Virus record (IMG/VR): IMGVR_UViG_3300045780_000002
Coordinates: 1 to 39,616 of that record
Source: a virus
Direction: 5' to 3' (one strand)
DNA: 39,616 bases
Positions 39,527 to 39,616 of the stretch are shown here, one piece after another. Positions within the stretch are counted from its first letter, which is position 1. Each line of letters begins with the position of its first letter. The position numbers were made by a program, and so were the translations under genes. A model generated the notes under the pieces. That model was not told the origin of the DNA. It saw only the letters and a program-made list of their open reading frames with translations, and made no database searches.

Positions 39527-39616
39527 CACGCCTCCTTTGGTTCCATCTGCGAACGAATAACCTCTGCCATCATCGGAACTACGCACTGCGCTGTCTTCAT
39601 ACTGGCATTGTACATC
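39526..39616 (-). CDS. 3' end of an unknown gene, cut by the window edge
   Basis: A 29-residue C-terminus is visible (SMKTAQCVVPMMAEVIRSQ then MEPKEA), stopping in a TGATG junction with the next gene, which supports it as real. An ATG at 39615 may or may not be its start. Nothing can be said on function. Confidence 0.5.
   Translation of the reverse strand, partial: MYNASMKTAQCVVPMMAEVIRSQMEPKEA

Noticed and set aside
1-39616. Integrase, att sites, tRNA genes, transposons
   Set aside because: None seen on either strand; the lifestyle cannot be decided from this window.

Overview
The window is a 39.6 kb stretch of a tailed-phage (Caudoviricetes) genome with podovirus-like content; both ends cut through genes. 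It has a large terminase, a portal of about 714 aa, a scaffold, a major capsid protein, two adaptor-like proteins, a very large tail-hub protein, fibres and internal virion proteins. There is no tape measure, tail tube, sheath or baseplate. No integrase, polymerase, helicase or tRNA gene is visible, so the replication and control regions lie outside. The host is unknown. Shine-Dalgarno (SD) sites and TTGACA/TATAAT-type promoters point to a bacterium with an ordinary sigma70. The style of the fibre signal peptides reminds me of Acidobacteriota, but that is a guess.

Layout, in the direction of transcription (nearly everything is on the minus strand, read from high to low coordinates): 39.6-32.4 kb, a tight run of small unknown genes around the terminase genes; 32.4-30.74 kb, a self-contained unit with promoter, zinc-ribbon microprotein, two conserved phage proteins, a GG-pentamer tract and a terminator; 30.74-28.3 kb, portal unit with its own promoter; 28.3-27.6 kb, a lone plus-strand DNA methyltransferase with its own promoter; 27.5-20.2 kb, head genes, small lysine-rich proteins and an adaptor; 20.2-14.3 kb, two giant fibre-like proteins with signal peptides; 14.2-11.48 kb, a GC-richer lysis and regulation cassette (GH24 lysozyme, holin-like proteins, lipoprotein, RHH regulator); 11.3-9.4 kb, more basic proteins and a second adaptor; 9.4-7.35 kb, small metal-binding and membrane proteins; 7.3-0 kb, tail hub, tail protein and internal virion proteins.

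Genes are strongly coupled (ATGA, TAATG and TGATG junctions are common). The architecture is late packaging, head, tail and lysis, broken up by small autonomous transcription units. The most unusual items are the 32.4-30.74 kb unit with its (GGNNN) tract, a scattered set of small basic proteins sharing an RVAGK-type C-terminus, an out-of-frame 392-nt gene overlap beside the terminase, signal peptides on fibre-like proteins, an apparently leaderless RHH regulator with 8-bp repeats in its promoter, and a structured leader with competing hairpins before an internal virion gene.
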